From positions 104,336 through 168,335 of the forward strand of contig CALJPQ010000001.1 of the NCBI GenBank assembly GCA_937980645.1: a stretch of 64,000 bases of DNA, in the 5' to 3' direction. The position numbers and the translations under genes were made by a program. Shown here piece after piece: positions 8,607-17,491 of this stretch. This DNA comes from an uncultured Saprospiraceae bacterium (GTDB lineage: Bacteria > Bacteroidota > Bacteroidia > Chitinophagales > Saprospiraceae). The notes below the pieces were generated by a model. It was not told where the DNA came from. It saw only the letters and a list, made by a program, of their open reading frames with translations, and did no database searches. How positions within the stretch are numbered: position 1 is the first letter of the stretch; each line of letters starts with the position of its first letter.

Positions 8607-9932
8607 TCAGGAGGCGGCTTCGCTGTCTTCTTCGGCCTCATCTGAGAGGTCTTCGAAGAGTTCAGGAGGCAATTGTCGTGTAGCTTTGGCGCCCATTTCG
8701 CGGATGCGTTCAGCGCGGCCGATGAGTGTTTCGCCGCGTCGAGTGCCGGAGGTGAGTTTTCGCATAGCGTCGTCGTAGGCTTTTTGCGCGCTGTTGAGGC
8801 GGTCCCCTATGGCGCGGAGGTCTTCTACGAAGGCAACTAACCGATCGTATAGCAAGCCGCTTTGCCGGGCGATTTCCAGGGCGGAGCGGTTTTGCTTTTC
8901 CTGTCGCCAGATGTGGGCCACGATGCGCAGGATGACGGCCAGGGTGCTGTTGGTAACGATGACTACGTTGCGTTCCAGCCCTTCGCGGAGCAGATCGGGA
9001 TGGGCCTGCATGGCGGTAGAAACGGCGCCATCTAAGGGCACATAAAGCAAGACAAAGTCGGGCGTCTGGATTTGGTGCAGGGTCTGATAATTCTTGCTGC
9101 TGAGCTGTTGTATGTGGTTGCGCAGGCTACTGACGTGGGCTTGCAAATGCTGGTTGCGGGCGCCTGGGTCTTCTTCGTTGAAGTAGCGCTCGTAAGCCGT
9201 CAGCGAGACTTTGGCGTCTATGATCAGGTGCCGTTGCTGAGGCAAGCGGATGATGTAGTCAGGGCGTTTGCTTTGTCCATCATCATCGCGGAAGGTGGCC
9301 TGAGGGATGAAATGTTCGCCGCGCAGCAAGCCAGCATTTTCAAGTAAGATTTCCAGCTGGTGCTCGCCCCAGTCGCCTTGTACCTTGCTCTGGCCTTTAA
9401 GAGCAGCGGTCAGGTTGCGTGCCTCCTGGCTCAGCTGTTGGTTCAGGGACAGAAGTTGCTCAATTTCTTTGCGCAGGCTGGCTTTGTCGCGGGTTTCATC
9501 GGTGAACTTTCGCTCGATGCTCTCCTCAAATTCGCGAATTTTTTCGCGCAAGGGCGCCAGCGTCTGGTGGATTTGCTGAGTGCTTTGCTCGCTGAAGCGT
9601 TGTGATTTCTCTTCAAACAGACGGTTGGCCAGCTGCTCAAACTCTAAGCGCATTTGCCGAGCCATTTGCTCTTGCTCGGCTTTCTGGTTTTGCAGCAGTT
9701 CGCGTTGGTGGGCCAGCGTTTGCGCCTGAGCAGCTATCTGGGCCGTAGCCTCTCGAAGCTCTTGCTCTTTGGCCTGAAGGGCCTTTTGAAAGGCCTCGTT
9801 TTGCGCCTGGAGATTGCGATAGACCTCAGCAGAAATACTCTCGCCGGTGGGCGCTCGCTTCAGGAACAGCAAGACGACAATCACCAGCACGATAGCGCCA
9901 ATCAAAAGGAGTAGGGTATTGTCCATGGGCAT
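8607..9932 (-). CDS. rmuC: DNA recombination protein RmuC
   Basis: A protein of about 441 residues. An N-terminal membrane helix (about 5-25) is followed by a long glutamine-rich coiled coil (about 45-200) and the RmuC domain, with RPDYIIRLP and the diagnostic DAKVSLTAYERYFNE stretch. RmuC proteins have a restriction-endonuclease-like core and limit inversions at short inverted repeats. The open frame extends to 10130, but a minus-strand -7 box at 9962-9969 lies inside that extension, so the start is taken as the ATG at 9932 (9926 is also possible). Upstream is the divergent gene at 10102. Confidence 0.9.
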   Translation of the reverse strand: MPMDNTLLLLIGAIVLVIVVLLFLKRAPTGESISAEVYRNLQAQNEAFQKALQAKEQELREATAQIAAQAQTLAHQRELLQNQKAEQEQMARQMRLEFEQLANRLFEEKSQRFSEQSTQQIHQTLAPLREKIREFEESIERKFTDETRDKASLRKEIEQLLSLNQQLSQEARNLTAALKGQSKVQGDWGEHQLEILLENAGLLRGEHFIPQATFRDDDGQSKRPDYIIRLPQQRHLIIDAKVSLTAYERYFNEEDPGARNQHLQAHVSSLRNHIQQLSSKNYQTLHQIQTPDFVLLYVPLDGAVSTAMQAHPDLLREGLERNVVIVTNSTLAVILRIVAHIWRQEKQNRSALEIARQSGLLYDRLVAFVEDLRAIGDRLNSAQKAYDDAMRKLTSGTRRGETLIGRAERIREMGAKATRQLPPELFEDLSDEAEEDSEAAS

Positions 9933-9961
9933 GGGCGGGCGCTTTGATAGGCCCGGTGCGG

Positions 9962-9969
9962 CAAAGGTA
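9962..9969 (-). promoter_or_regulatory. -7 box (TACCTTTG) for rmuC
   Basis: On the minus strand TACCTTTGCCG lies 29 bases before the chosen rmuC start. It decides against the longer upstream reading frame. Confidence 0.6.
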
Positions 9970-10069
9970 TTCTTTTTTGAGACATATTGTTTTTGGTTTT
10001 GGCGAAATGCCAAACAATGTGTTCGCCGAGGTGAGCCAACCACACAGGGCTGTACTGCCGACAAACCTG

Positions 10070-10077
10070 TACCTTTG
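10070..10077 (+). promoter_or_regulatory. -7 box (TACCTTTG) for the gene at 10102
   Basis: TACCTTTGCC lies 24 bases before the ATG at 10102 and matches the Bacteroidota -7 consensus. Confidence 0.6.
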
Positions 10078-10101
10078 CCTCTATAAGCAGCCGCTAGTAG
10101 C

Positions 10102-11592
10102 ATGCTCACCGAAGAGGACATCAAGCGCATTTTCCCGGTTTTTCTGAAGCATTTTTACCTGCACCGCTACGACTACCAGCCGGGCACGGAATCGGTACAG
10201 TTGGACAATGTGGCTGCCGGTGGTCTGATTGCAGACGGCGTCTTTTCGTTTTTCACGTCGGAAGGGCGGCCCTTTTTCTGCGCTTTTGAAGCCACTTCCA
10301 TAGATAAGGCTGGTGAGGTGAAGTACGCGCTAAATACGTGGTACTTCGTGTGGGATTGCTTAGCTTTCGGCAGCGTAACGGCGGCGATTGCTTACGCGAT
10401 TGCCTATGGAATGCGTTTCGAGTGGCTTCTGCATTTGGATTGGATGGGAAACGCAGGCTTTGTGCTGGGCATGGGCATTGTGGGTGCTCTGCTGTGGTCG
10501 TTTTCGATGCGTGGCTGGCGAAAGTATCGCTACATCTATGCCATTGAACAGTTTAAGCGTTACCACGCCGATGAGCAATGGATAGCGCTGGCGGACGACG
10601 TTTTTCCTGCGCCCAACGACCCCTATTTGGAAGAGCTGCGGAACCAATGCATTTACCACGGCTTTGGGCTGGCTTTGGTCTCGGCAGATGGCACGGTACG
10701 CGCCTTAGTGGCGCCTTCGCGGCTGGGGCTTTACGGCAAGGATCGCCGCATGGTGCACTGGATTACCCAGCGCGACTGGTACCAGGCGCTGGCGCACAAT
10801 GTAGGAGTGTTGGCGAATTACCGCCCTGCACGCATGCCTGGTGCCTTAACGCGGTTCTGGAACAAGATTACGCGCCCGCTGCAATATTTAGTCCTGGGCC
10901 GGTTGGGTAAAACGGCAGGCCGGGCCGTTGCCGGGTCGCGCCAGGTCGTGGAGGTCGCCTGGGGGCGCTACATGGGAGGGCAGAGTGTGCAAAAATGGAT
11001 TTTTCTGCTGTCTTGCGCGCTTATCGGTGTGCTGGCTTACCGCGTATTCACCTACCACGAGGTAACGGTGGAGGAAATTGCCGACCTGAGCAGTGGCAAT
11101 CCTGAAGACCAATATGGGTTCCTGTATGAAGGCGATGACCTTAATTCACGCGGCATTCCCAAGCAGTATCCGGACCGGCCCGTGCGCCAGCCCTCAGCAC
11201 CTGCAACGGTATCGCCACCACCACCCAAGCCGCCGGCGCCCATTGGCGGCGAGGAAGTCCCAACCATCAACCTGTCCGGCATCGAAGACGAACCTGACCC
11301 CGTGCAGCAGCCTTGCCACCCGTACCGAAACCTGCGCGGATGGCTCCTGGCCGACAACACCTTTGTCCGTAAAGAATTGGCTGATAAGCGGGCTGATGAA
11401 CTGCAAAGGGCTGGTATTGAGGCCGCTGTGGTGCCCGAAGAGTGCTTCGGACAGGGAAAGGGCTACATCGTCATGGTCGGTAAAGTGAGTAGCCGAAAGG
11501 GCGACGCCGAAAGCCAGGCACGCCAGCTGACGCGCCAGATGGAAGAGGCTGGCATCTACCAAGGCGAGTTTCGTTTCATAGAGGTGCGATAG
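10102..11592 (+). CDS. Membrane protein of unknown function with C-terminal SPOR-like domain
   Basis: A 496-residue protein that I do not recognise. Residues 1-70 form a soluble segment containing ADGVFSFFTSEG and FFCAFEATSID, faintly like a PD-(D/E)xK core (D then E-x-T), but too weak to call. Two hydrophobic helices lie at about 75-135 and a third (KWIFLLSCALIGVLAYRVF) near 296-315. A proline-rich linker follows (about 355-390), then a C-terminal domain with YIVMVGKVSSRKGDAESQARQ, which looks like a SPOR peptidoglycan-binding fold. The topology suggests a cytoplasmic front half and a periplasmic SPOR tail, as in cell-envelope or division proteins. The gene has its own -7 box and precedes the lpxD-like gene. 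Confidence 0.6.
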   Translation: MLTEEDIKRIFPVFLKHFYLHRYDYQPGTESVQLDNVAAGGLIADGVFSFFTSEGRPFFCAFEATSIDKAGEVKYALNTWYFVWDCLAFGSVTAAIAYAIAYGMRFEWLLHLDWMGNAGFVLGMGIVGALLWSFSMRGWRKYRYIYAIEQFKRYHADEQWIALADDVFPAPNDPYLEELRNQCIYHGFGLALVSADGTVRALVAPSRLGLYGKDRRMVHWITQRDWYQALAHNVGVLANYRPARMPGALTRFWNKITRPLQYLVLGRLGKTAGRAVAGSRQVVEVAWGRYMGGQSVQKWIFLLSCALIGVLAYRVFTYHEVTVEEIADLSSGNPEDQYGFLYEGDDLNSRGIPKQYPDRPVRQPSAPATVSPPPPKPPAPIGGEEVPTINLSGIEDEPDPVQQPCHPYRNLRGWLLADNTFVRKELADKRADELQRAGIEAAVVPEECFGQGKGYIVMVGKVSSRKGDAESQARQLTRQMEEAGIYQGEFRFIEVR

Positions 11593-11659
11593 CCGGCTAA
11601 AAAGACAGCACTATAATCCCAATGTGGTGCGCGGCGGGATGCTTTCCCTAAAGCACCAG

Positions 11660-11667
11660 TACCTTTG
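11660..11667 (+). promoter_or_regulatory. -7 box (TACCTTTG) for the lpxD-like gene
   Basis: TACCTTTGCGC lies 30 bases before the ATG at 11698. It supports that start over the upstream in-frame start at 11665, which lies inside the box. Confidence 0.6.
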
Positions 11668-11697
11668 CGCGTCATCGCTCACCATTTCGCTGTTTTC

Positions 11698-12648
11698 ATG
11701 AAATTTCCTCAACCCATACCCGTGCGCCAGCTGGCCGAGCGCTTTGGGGCGCAAATCATCGGCGACGACAGCCTGTATGCTTACGGCATCAACGAAATAC
11801 ACCGCGTGGAGCCAGGCGATATTGCTTTTTCCGATGCGCCCAAATACTTCCAAAAGACGTTGAATAGTGCCGCTTCGGTGATTTTGCTCAATGCTCCGGC
11901 AATCTGCCCACCAGGCAAGGCTATTCTCGTGGTGGATAACCCTTTTGAGGCCTACGACGCACTCATTCGGGAATATCGGCCTTTTGAGCCGTGCACTGCG
12001 CCCATCAGCCACCGTGCGCAGATACACCCCACGGCCATTCTGGAGCCGGGCGTGGTGGTGGCCGCTAATGTCGTTATTGGGGCACATACCTACATTCAGG
12101 CCAATACGTACATCGGCGAGTACACCATTATCGGCGAGCAGGTGTGCATTGGCCCGAATTGCATCATTGGTAGCGACGCCTTCTATTTCAAAAAACATCC
12201 GGATGGCTCTTTCCAAAAATGGCGTTCGGGTGGGCGCGTAGTCATCGAAGACCGAGTGGACATCGGCGCCGGATGCACCATAAACAAAGGTGTAAGTTCG
12301 GATACTATTATTGGCGCGGGCTCGAAGCTGGATTGCCAGATTCACATCGGGCACGATACTATCGTGGGCAAAAACTGCCTGTTTGCTGCCCAGGTAGGCA
12401 TTGGCGGTGAGACGATCATCGAGGACAACGTAGTCCTTTACGGCCAGGTAGGCGTCATTCAGGCCGTGCGCATTGGGAAAGGTGCTGTAGTGCTGGCCGG
12501 TTCGGGCGTTTCCAAATCGCTAGAAGGCGGTAAGACGTACTTTGGTGCTCCGGCGGAGGAGGTGCGTGTCAAGTACCGCGAATTGGCCGCCCTGCGTTCG
12601 CTGCCCGAGTGGATGCGCGGGCAGCGAACAGCTGCAGAAGAGACATAG
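11698..12648 (+). CDS. LpxD-like UDP-3-O-acylglucosamine N-acyltransferase
   Basis: A 316-residue protein of the LpxD family. An N-terminal uridine-binding-like domain (about 1-95, with INEIHRVEPGDIAF) is followed by a left-handed beta helix of hexapeptide repeats (about 105-290, many IGxxxxI units). GSDAFYFKKHPDG, INKGVSSDTIIG and the IHIGHDTIVGKN histidine region match the LpxD layout. LpxD adds the N-linked hydroxyacyl chain in lipid A synthesis in the cytoplasm. Several motif positions differ from classical LpxD (NKG where DRG is usual, GHD where AHN is usual). Some Bacteroidota carry an extra LpxD-like paralogue, so this may be that second copy; I therefore give no symbol. It converges on the anti-sigma gene with a five-base gap. 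Confidence 0.78.
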   Translation: MKFPQPIPVRQLAERFGAQIIGDDSLYAYGINEIHRVEPGDIAFSDAPKYFQKTLNSAASVILLNAPAICPPGKAILVVDNPFEAYDALIREYRPFEPCTAPISHRAQIHPTAILEPGVVVAANVVIGAHTYIQANTYIGEYTIIGEQVCIGPNCIIGSDAFYFKKHPDGSFQKWRSGGRVVIEDRVDIGAGCTINKGVSSDTIIGAGSKLDCQIHIGHDTIVGKNCLFAAQVGIGGETIIEDNVVLYGQVGVIQAVRIGKGAVVLAGSGVSKSLEGGKTYFGAPAEEVRVKYRELAALRSLPEWMRGQRTAAEET

Positions 12649-12653
12649 ACGCC

Positions 12654-13544
12654 TTATTGCTGCTGCTGTGCCAGTTCGCCCAGCAGTTGCTTGGCCTTCC
12701 GGTAGTACGGATGCGTGGCGTCTTTCACTATCTGTTGAAGGATGCGGCGGCTATCGTCTGCATTTGCGAGGTGGAGCAGCGCCAGTGCCCATTGCCATTC
12801 GGCTTCGCTTTTGCGCAAGTAGTCCGGCGTATTGGCCGCCGCCTGGAGGTATGGGATGGCTTTAGCGTATGCCTCGCTGGCAAAGAACGCCTCCCCGATG
12901 AGGTGTTGGGCTGAGATGTAGTGGTCGTCGCTTTCTGGAATGCGCCGGAGGCGTAGGATGGCCTTAGCGTATTGGCCTTTTTCTAGGGCTAAATAGGCCG
13001 AGTCCATGTAGGAAAGTGGCGCCTGTTCGTTTCGGACGACGATGCGCTGAAACCTTGGCCGCTCGGTGTATCGCGTGGCTAAGGCGATGTACCGTTGGTT
13101 GGAGCTTTCGGTGTTGGCCTCCTCTGCCGGCATTTCACTCATGGCTGCCTCATCTTCTGTGAGGGCTGGCGCTGTTAGTGGCTCGGTGAGTGGCACTGAT
13201 TTTTCTGTCTCGACCAGGGCATTATTCGGCTTTTGGGTTGAGGGCCAGGCCAGGTAGAGGATACCTAACAGCAACAAGCTGGCCGCCGCCATCCAGACGG
13301 CTTGTTGACGGTACCAAGGGGTAGGTCTGCTCAATGGGTATTGTTCGGCCCAATATCTGAGTTGGGCTCGCAAGTGGTCTTCTACCAACACCTCTAAAGC
13401 CTGGTGCTCGCGTTGTTGAGTGGCCAGCTGATCGGCCAGCGCAGGATCGCGCGCTACCTCTGCCTCAAAGGCAGCGCGTTCCTCGGGCGACATCTGGCCC
13501 AGCAAGTACCGTTCGATGCGATTATAGGAAAGGGACTCGTTCAT
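12654..13544 (-). CDS. Anti-sigma-factor-like membrane protein with TPR-like periplasmic part
   Basis: A 296-residue protein. The N-terminal 90 residues (YNRIERYLLGQMSPEERAAFEAE, then ALADQLATQQREHQAL) are the short zinc-finger-less anti-sigma segment common in Bacteroidota. One membrane helix (about 95-113) follows, then a linker and an alpha-helical, TPR-like outer part (about 150-296). It starts two bases after the stop of the ECF sigma gene, so the two are translated together and it very probably holds that sigma factor. An in-frame TTG at 13550 is a less likely start. The outer domain could sense an envelope signal, possibly linked to the divergent CHAT protein. Confidence 0.78.
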   Translation of the reverse strand: MNESLSYNRIERYLLGQMSPEERAAFEAEVARDPALADQLATQQREHQALEVLVEDHLRAQLRYWAEQYPLSRPTPWYRQQAVWMAAASLLLLGILYLAWPSTQKPNNALVETEKSVPLTEPLTAPALTEDEAAMSEMPAEEANTESSNQRYIALATRYTERPRFQRIVVRNEQAPLSYMDSAYLALEKGQYAKAILRLRRIPESDDHYISAQHLIGEAFFASEAYAKAIPYLQAAANTPDYLRKSEAEWQWALALLHLANADDSRRILQQIVKDATHPYYRKAKQLLGELAQQQQ

Positions 13545-13546
13545 TG

Positions 13547-14143
13547 TCAAAGCTCACGCTCGTTAAAGAATGGGTTATCTTGAATCAGTTTTGCCAATTT
13601 TTGCCGGCATTGGAAGACGCGCTGACGGGCGTTGTTTTCATTTCCCAATTTTAATGCCTGCGCGATCTCTTCCATGGAGTAATTTAGCTTGTACAGGTGC
13701 AGTAATTCGCGGCAGCGTTCGTCCATCTGGTCTATTACCGCTCGCAAATGCTCTCTTTGCTCTTTTTCTATGGCCCATTTTTCGGGTTCGTCGTAGTCGG
13801 GGTGCTGCTTCGAGACGGGGTCGTCGCTGTAAACCAGGCGGCGGACGCTTCGACGGTTGGAGTACCAGCGGCCCCGGCAGATGCCCAGGAAGTAGCTTTT
13901 AAGCCCGCCAATTTGTTGATAACGATCGGTGCGGATGTGGTTATCAAACACGATGAACGCTTCCTGTATAGCATCTTCGGCTTCATGTTGCGTGCCGCCC
14001 AGCGAACGAATGAGCCGAAGCGCAGCGGTACGCCACCCGGAGTCGGCAAAAAGGTAACGCAGGGTTTCTTCGCGCACCATGCCACCCGCCTTGATTTGCG
14101 CAACGATTTGTTCATCGCTGTAGGACCTTTTGAAAAACAGCAT
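13547..14143 (-). CDS. ECF-type RNA polymerase sigma factor
   Basis: A 198-residue sigma-70 family protein. Region 2 is seen in EAEDAIQEAFIVFDNHI and the following stretch to FLGICRGRWYSNRR; region 4 in LDERCRELLHLYKLNYSMEEIAQALKL-type sequence (here MDERCRELLHLY) with a helix-turn-helix and a final NARQRVFQCRQKL recognition helix. It would direct RNA polymerase to a small regulon. It is immediately followed by its likely anti-sigma factor and divergent from the CHAT gene, with 131 bases between, which could hold both promoters. The minus-strand leader contains CTGTACTTGTATG near the start, not a clear housekeeping -7 box, so auto-regulation is possible. Confidence 0.88.
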   Translation of the reverse strand: MLFFKRSYSDEQIVAQIKAGGMVREETLRYLFADSGWRTAALRLIRSLGGTQHEAEDAIQEAFIVFDNHIRTDRYQQIGGLKSYFLGICRGRWYSNRRSVRRLVYSDDPVSKQHPDYDEPEKWAIEKEQREHLRAVIDQMDERCRELLHLYKLNYSMEEIAQALKLGNENNARQRVFQCRQKLAKLIQDNPFFNEREL

Positions 14144-14274
14144 ACAAGTACAGGGATTCAGGTTAACGTTACGAGGAAAATGGTCGTCAGGTAAAAAAAA
14201 CTTTATGTTTGGGTGTGAAAAGCACTACGTAGATATCCGCTAAGCACAGAATTTACGCCTAAACTGATGCAAAA

Positions 14275-17200
14275 ATGCGAAAGCAATTCTTACCCATTTG
14301 GCTAATAATGTCTTTTTGCGCTTTTAGTAGTAGCGTAATGGGGCAGCCGATGGTTCTCAGTTTTGCTCCTATTCAGGCGGATACTTCCATTCATAATGCG
14401 AAGAGGATGGCTGCTCAGGAGCCACAAGTTTGTGCAGAAATGCCCTGGCCTGCCACCTCAGGCGATGTGGTGCAATGGCTTATGGGGCCGATGCCGTGCG
14501 AGGAAGCGCTCGAGACGGTAGAGGCCTGTGTGCAGCAAAGGCTTCAAGAAAGCCGGGAAGCGGGTTTAGGGCATGGCTGGCGAAGGGCGCTGGCATATGG
14601 AATGATGGGGGTGCTGGCGTTTCGCCAAAAACATTTTGCCGAGGCGTCAGAGTATTTCGATGTTTTCCGGCGGTTGGCAGCCGAGCAGTTTGGCCCAGCG
14701 TCGCAAGCTGTTACTAATGCCGAGATATGTCTGGGCAGGGTTGGTTTTATTCAAGGGAATGATGCTCAGGCCATATTTTATTATAGGTCAGCTCTGGCGA
14801 ATGTCTCTGTGCTAACCTTACAGAGTCATCCGTATTTAGTTCAGGCGTTCACGGACCTGTTAGCCTCCTATGAACGGCAGGCCCATTGGATGGGCGTAAG
14901 CCTGTATGCTGGAATGCTCGCGCAGTATGAGCAACACCGCGCTGAAGCGGACACGTTGCGATGGGTGCAAATGTTGATACGTGCCAGCGCGGCCCATGTT
15001 CAGCTGGCCAGTGAGCAAGACGCGCATGCACTGCTTCAGCACGCCCAGGCTTTAATGCACGCCCATGGAGAGGCGCTGGCATCTTATCAGGCGGATGCTC
15101 TGCTTATCCAGGCGCGCCTCAAGGCAGCTGAGGGGAGGTATAGCGAAGCCATGCACGACGTTCTGAAAGCACAAAAATGGCATGCTGAAAACCCGGAGAT
15201 ATCCTTGGCATCCGTAGCCGAAGCCTGCTTAGTGGCAGCGGAAATAGCCCTCTGGCAGCAGATGTTGGACCTGGCCGAGCGCTGCCTCGACCAATATGAA
15301 CAAATGCAGAAACGGCATGTTGGTGAGGACTTGCACCTCCTGGCGAAAGCCACTCGGATAAAAGGACAGGTTTGGCGTGGAAAAGGGCGCCACTATGAGG
15401 CTATTAAACTCGTAGAAGAGCATCTGGCGATTTTGCAGCGCGCTGACTTTTTGGTGCCGGAGGAAGCCAGCCTTCGCGAACTACTGGCTCAACTTTATGC
15501 AGATGAGAATCGCCTGAATGAGGCGGAAAGCCACATCCAGGAAGCCATACGCTGTTATCGAAGGGTCTTTTCAGAGACCCACCCCAGCACACTCAAAGCC
15601 TACTTGGTCTTGAGCGAGATATATGCCCGGAAGGGCATTCTGCCCAAAGCAGTCCAATACGCTGACCTGACAATCGCAATCCTTCAAGGGCCTGCCTGTC
15701 AGACGTATAACGCACGTGTACTATTGTTGGAGGCGCTACAAAGACGCTCTAAGTATCTATTCCTTCTGTATCAATCCTCTGAAGCAGAGGAATATCTGGC
15801 CAAAGCCCACAACACCGTTAAAGAGGGCTATCAGTTAGTTTATCAGCTGCGTCAGTCCGCGCGCACCGTGGAGCAGGTGCTAGCCCTGTCTTCACGCTTA
15901 GAGCATTTGACAGAAACGGGCATTGCCATTGCCTATCGGCAGTATGCCTGCAACAACGACAGCCGACACTTGGATGAGGCCTTCGAGGCAGCGCAGCGAA
16001 GCCAGGATTTTGTTTGGGGGCCTGCCCAGATTAAGGTTGTCAAGGAGGCAACGGACCCTGTAATACTCAAGAGCAAGCGTCTGTACGCCGCTTGTTTAGA
16101 GCAGACCGTCCGATACCAGCGCATGTTGGGCGAAGCAACGCCAGACCATTCGGAAACTCTCCTTCATCAAATGGAAGCCTTGATGAGTACGAATAAGGCC
16201 TACTACGGTTTTTTAGATAGTTTGAATTGGAAATATCGGTCGCTTCTCGTCGCCCACAGGCCGGTTGACGCCAACCAGATTGCCGCCAAACTCCGAAAGA
16301 AAGAGGCTCTTTTATGCTATTTTGTTGGTCAGGAGGCTATTTATGTTTTCGCACTTACACGCAAGGCGCCGCTCGACGTGATAGAGATACCGCTGGATTT
16401 TCCGCTATCGGAGTGGGCAGATGCCATGCGTTCCGCTATCGTCTCCCGCACTGAGCGGATGCAAAGGTTCTACGAGCCGGCCTATGATCTTTATCGCCGC
16501 GTGTTCAAGCCCGTGGAACAACGCCTGTCGGGGCGTGTAGAAAGCATAGCCATCGTACCGCATGGAGCGCTTTCCAATGTGCCTTTCGGAGCGCTGTTGG
16601 TAACCCCACCCAAGTCCAAGAAAGCACATCAGCCTTGCGATTACAATTATTTGATGAGGCGCTACGCCATTTATTACGCCTATTCGGCAAATCACTGGCT
16701 TTCCAGCCGACGGTCTGAGGTGCCATGGCCGGAGCGTTGCGCTTACGTAGTGGCACCGAAGGATGAGCATCTGAAGAAGGGTATGGAAGAGGCTCGAAAC
16801 GTCGGACGCCTTGTAGGGTGTACGCCGCTGAACGACATACCCAGCAAGGCGCAATTGCTCGACACCTTGCGTAAGGCTCTGCTAATTCATATCGTCGGAC
16901 ACAGTCAGGCCGCCAACGATGCGGTGATTTATTGGAAAGGTGCCCTACAGAACCGCTCAGAGCAGTTGTACGCCTCCGACGTGTTGGCCCTTTCGTTGAG
17001 AGCGCGGCTGGTAGGTCTCTCGGCTTGCGAAACCGCTTTACCTGCTTACTATCATCCGTACGGTCTGAGTATGGCAAGGGCCTTTGCTTATGCAGGCGCG
17101 GCCTGTGTAACGGGCGCCGATTGGGCCATCGAGGACAACGCCTCCCAAAAAATTATGGAGGACTTTTACGGCCTTCTGCGCAAACGGCGCACGGACAGCA

Positions 17201-17388
17201 AGGCGCATGCCCTGCAAGAGGCCCAAAGAGATTTTTTAGAGCAGTGTAACAGTCGTACGAGTCATCCTTACTACTGGGCAGGCTTTCGGCTATATGGCGA
17301 CGCTCGGCCCTTTGAACGGCCGGAGCGGCGCGCTATTCGCCAGATGGCGCGAGCAGTGCGCAAAGGACTTAAGCATATATCTCCTTGA
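14275..17388 (+). CDS. Exported TPR-CHAT domain protein (putative caspase-like protease)
   Basis: A 1037-residue protein. A signal peptide is likely (about 1-23, hydrophobic IWLIMSFCAFSSSVMG). A long TPR-like helical region (about 50-560) contains repeats such as NRLNEAESHIQEAI and GRYSEAMHDV. A CHAT domain occupies about 640-1020 and carries the two expected catalytic residues, His in IHIVGHSQ (H876) and Cys in GLSACETA (C918), followed by GASMARAF-type sequence (here GLSMARAFAYAGAACV) and HPYYWAGFRLYGDARPF. CHAT proteins are caspase-related cysteine peptidases. The divergent sigma/anti-sigma pair suggests it belongs to that signalling circuit. The likely export is noteworthy because the best-studied CHAT proteases act in the cytoplasm. 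Substrate unknown. Confidence 0.82.
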   Translation: MRKQFLPIWLIMSFCAFSSSVMGQPMVLSFAPIQADTSIHNAKRMAAQEPQVCAEMPWPATSGDVVQWLMGPMPCEEALETVEACVQQRLQESREAGLGHGWRRALAYGMMGVLAFRQKHFAEASEYFDVFRRLAAEQFGPASQAVTNAEICLGRVGFIQGNDAQAIFYYRSALANVSVLTLQSHPYLVQAFTDLLASYERQAHWMGVSLYAGMLAQYEQHRAEADTLRWVQMLIRASAAHVQLASEQDAHALLQHAQALMHAHGEALASYQADALLIQARLKAAEGRYSEAMHDVLKAQKWHAENPEISLASVAEACLVAAEIALWQQMLDLAERCLDQYEQMQKRHVGEDLHLLAKATRIKGQVWRGKGRHYEAIKLVEEHLAILQRADFLVPEEASLRELLAQLYADENRLNEAESHIQEAIRCYRRVFSETHPSTLKAYLVLSEIYARKGILPKAVQYADLTIAILQGPACQTYNARVLLLEALQRRSKYLFLLYQSSEAEEYLAKAHNTVKEGYQLVYQLRQSARTVEQVLALSSRLEHLTETGIAIAYRQYACNNDSRHLDEAFEAAQRSQDFVWGPAQIKVVKEATDPVILKSKRLYAACLEQTVRYQRMLGEATPDHSETLLHQMEALMSTNKAYYGFLDSLNWKYRSLLVAHRPVDANQIAAKLRKKEALLCYFVGQEAIYVFALTRKAPLDVIEIPLDFPLSEWADAMRSAIVSRTERMQRFYEPAYDLYRRVFKPVEQRLSGRVESIAIVPHGALSNVPFGALLVTPPKSKKAHQPCDYNYLMRRYAIYYAYSANHWLSSRRSEVPWPERCAYVVAPKDEHLKKGMEEARNVGRLVGCTPLNDIPSKAQLLDTLRKALLIHIVGHSQAANDAVIYWKGALQNRSEQLYASDVLALSLRARLVGLSACETALPAYYHPYGLSMARAFAYAGAACVTGADWAIEDNASQKIMEDFYGLLRKRRTDSKAHALQEAQRDFLEQCNSRTSHPYYWAGFRLYGDARPFERPERRAIRQMARAVRKGLKHISP

Positions 17389-17435
17389 CGGCCCCAGACT
17401 TTCGCCCGCTGGCAAAGTGAATTTTTTCTTTGCCC

Positions 17436-17443
17436 TACCTTTG
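17436..17443 (+). promoter_or_regulatory. -7 box (TACCTTTG) for mtgA
   Basis: TACCTTTGCCC lies 48 bases before the GTG start at 17492. Confidence 0.55.
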
Positions 17444-17491
17444 CCCAAAGAAAACAGAGGCACAGGCACCGGATAATGAGGGCTCTGTGCC

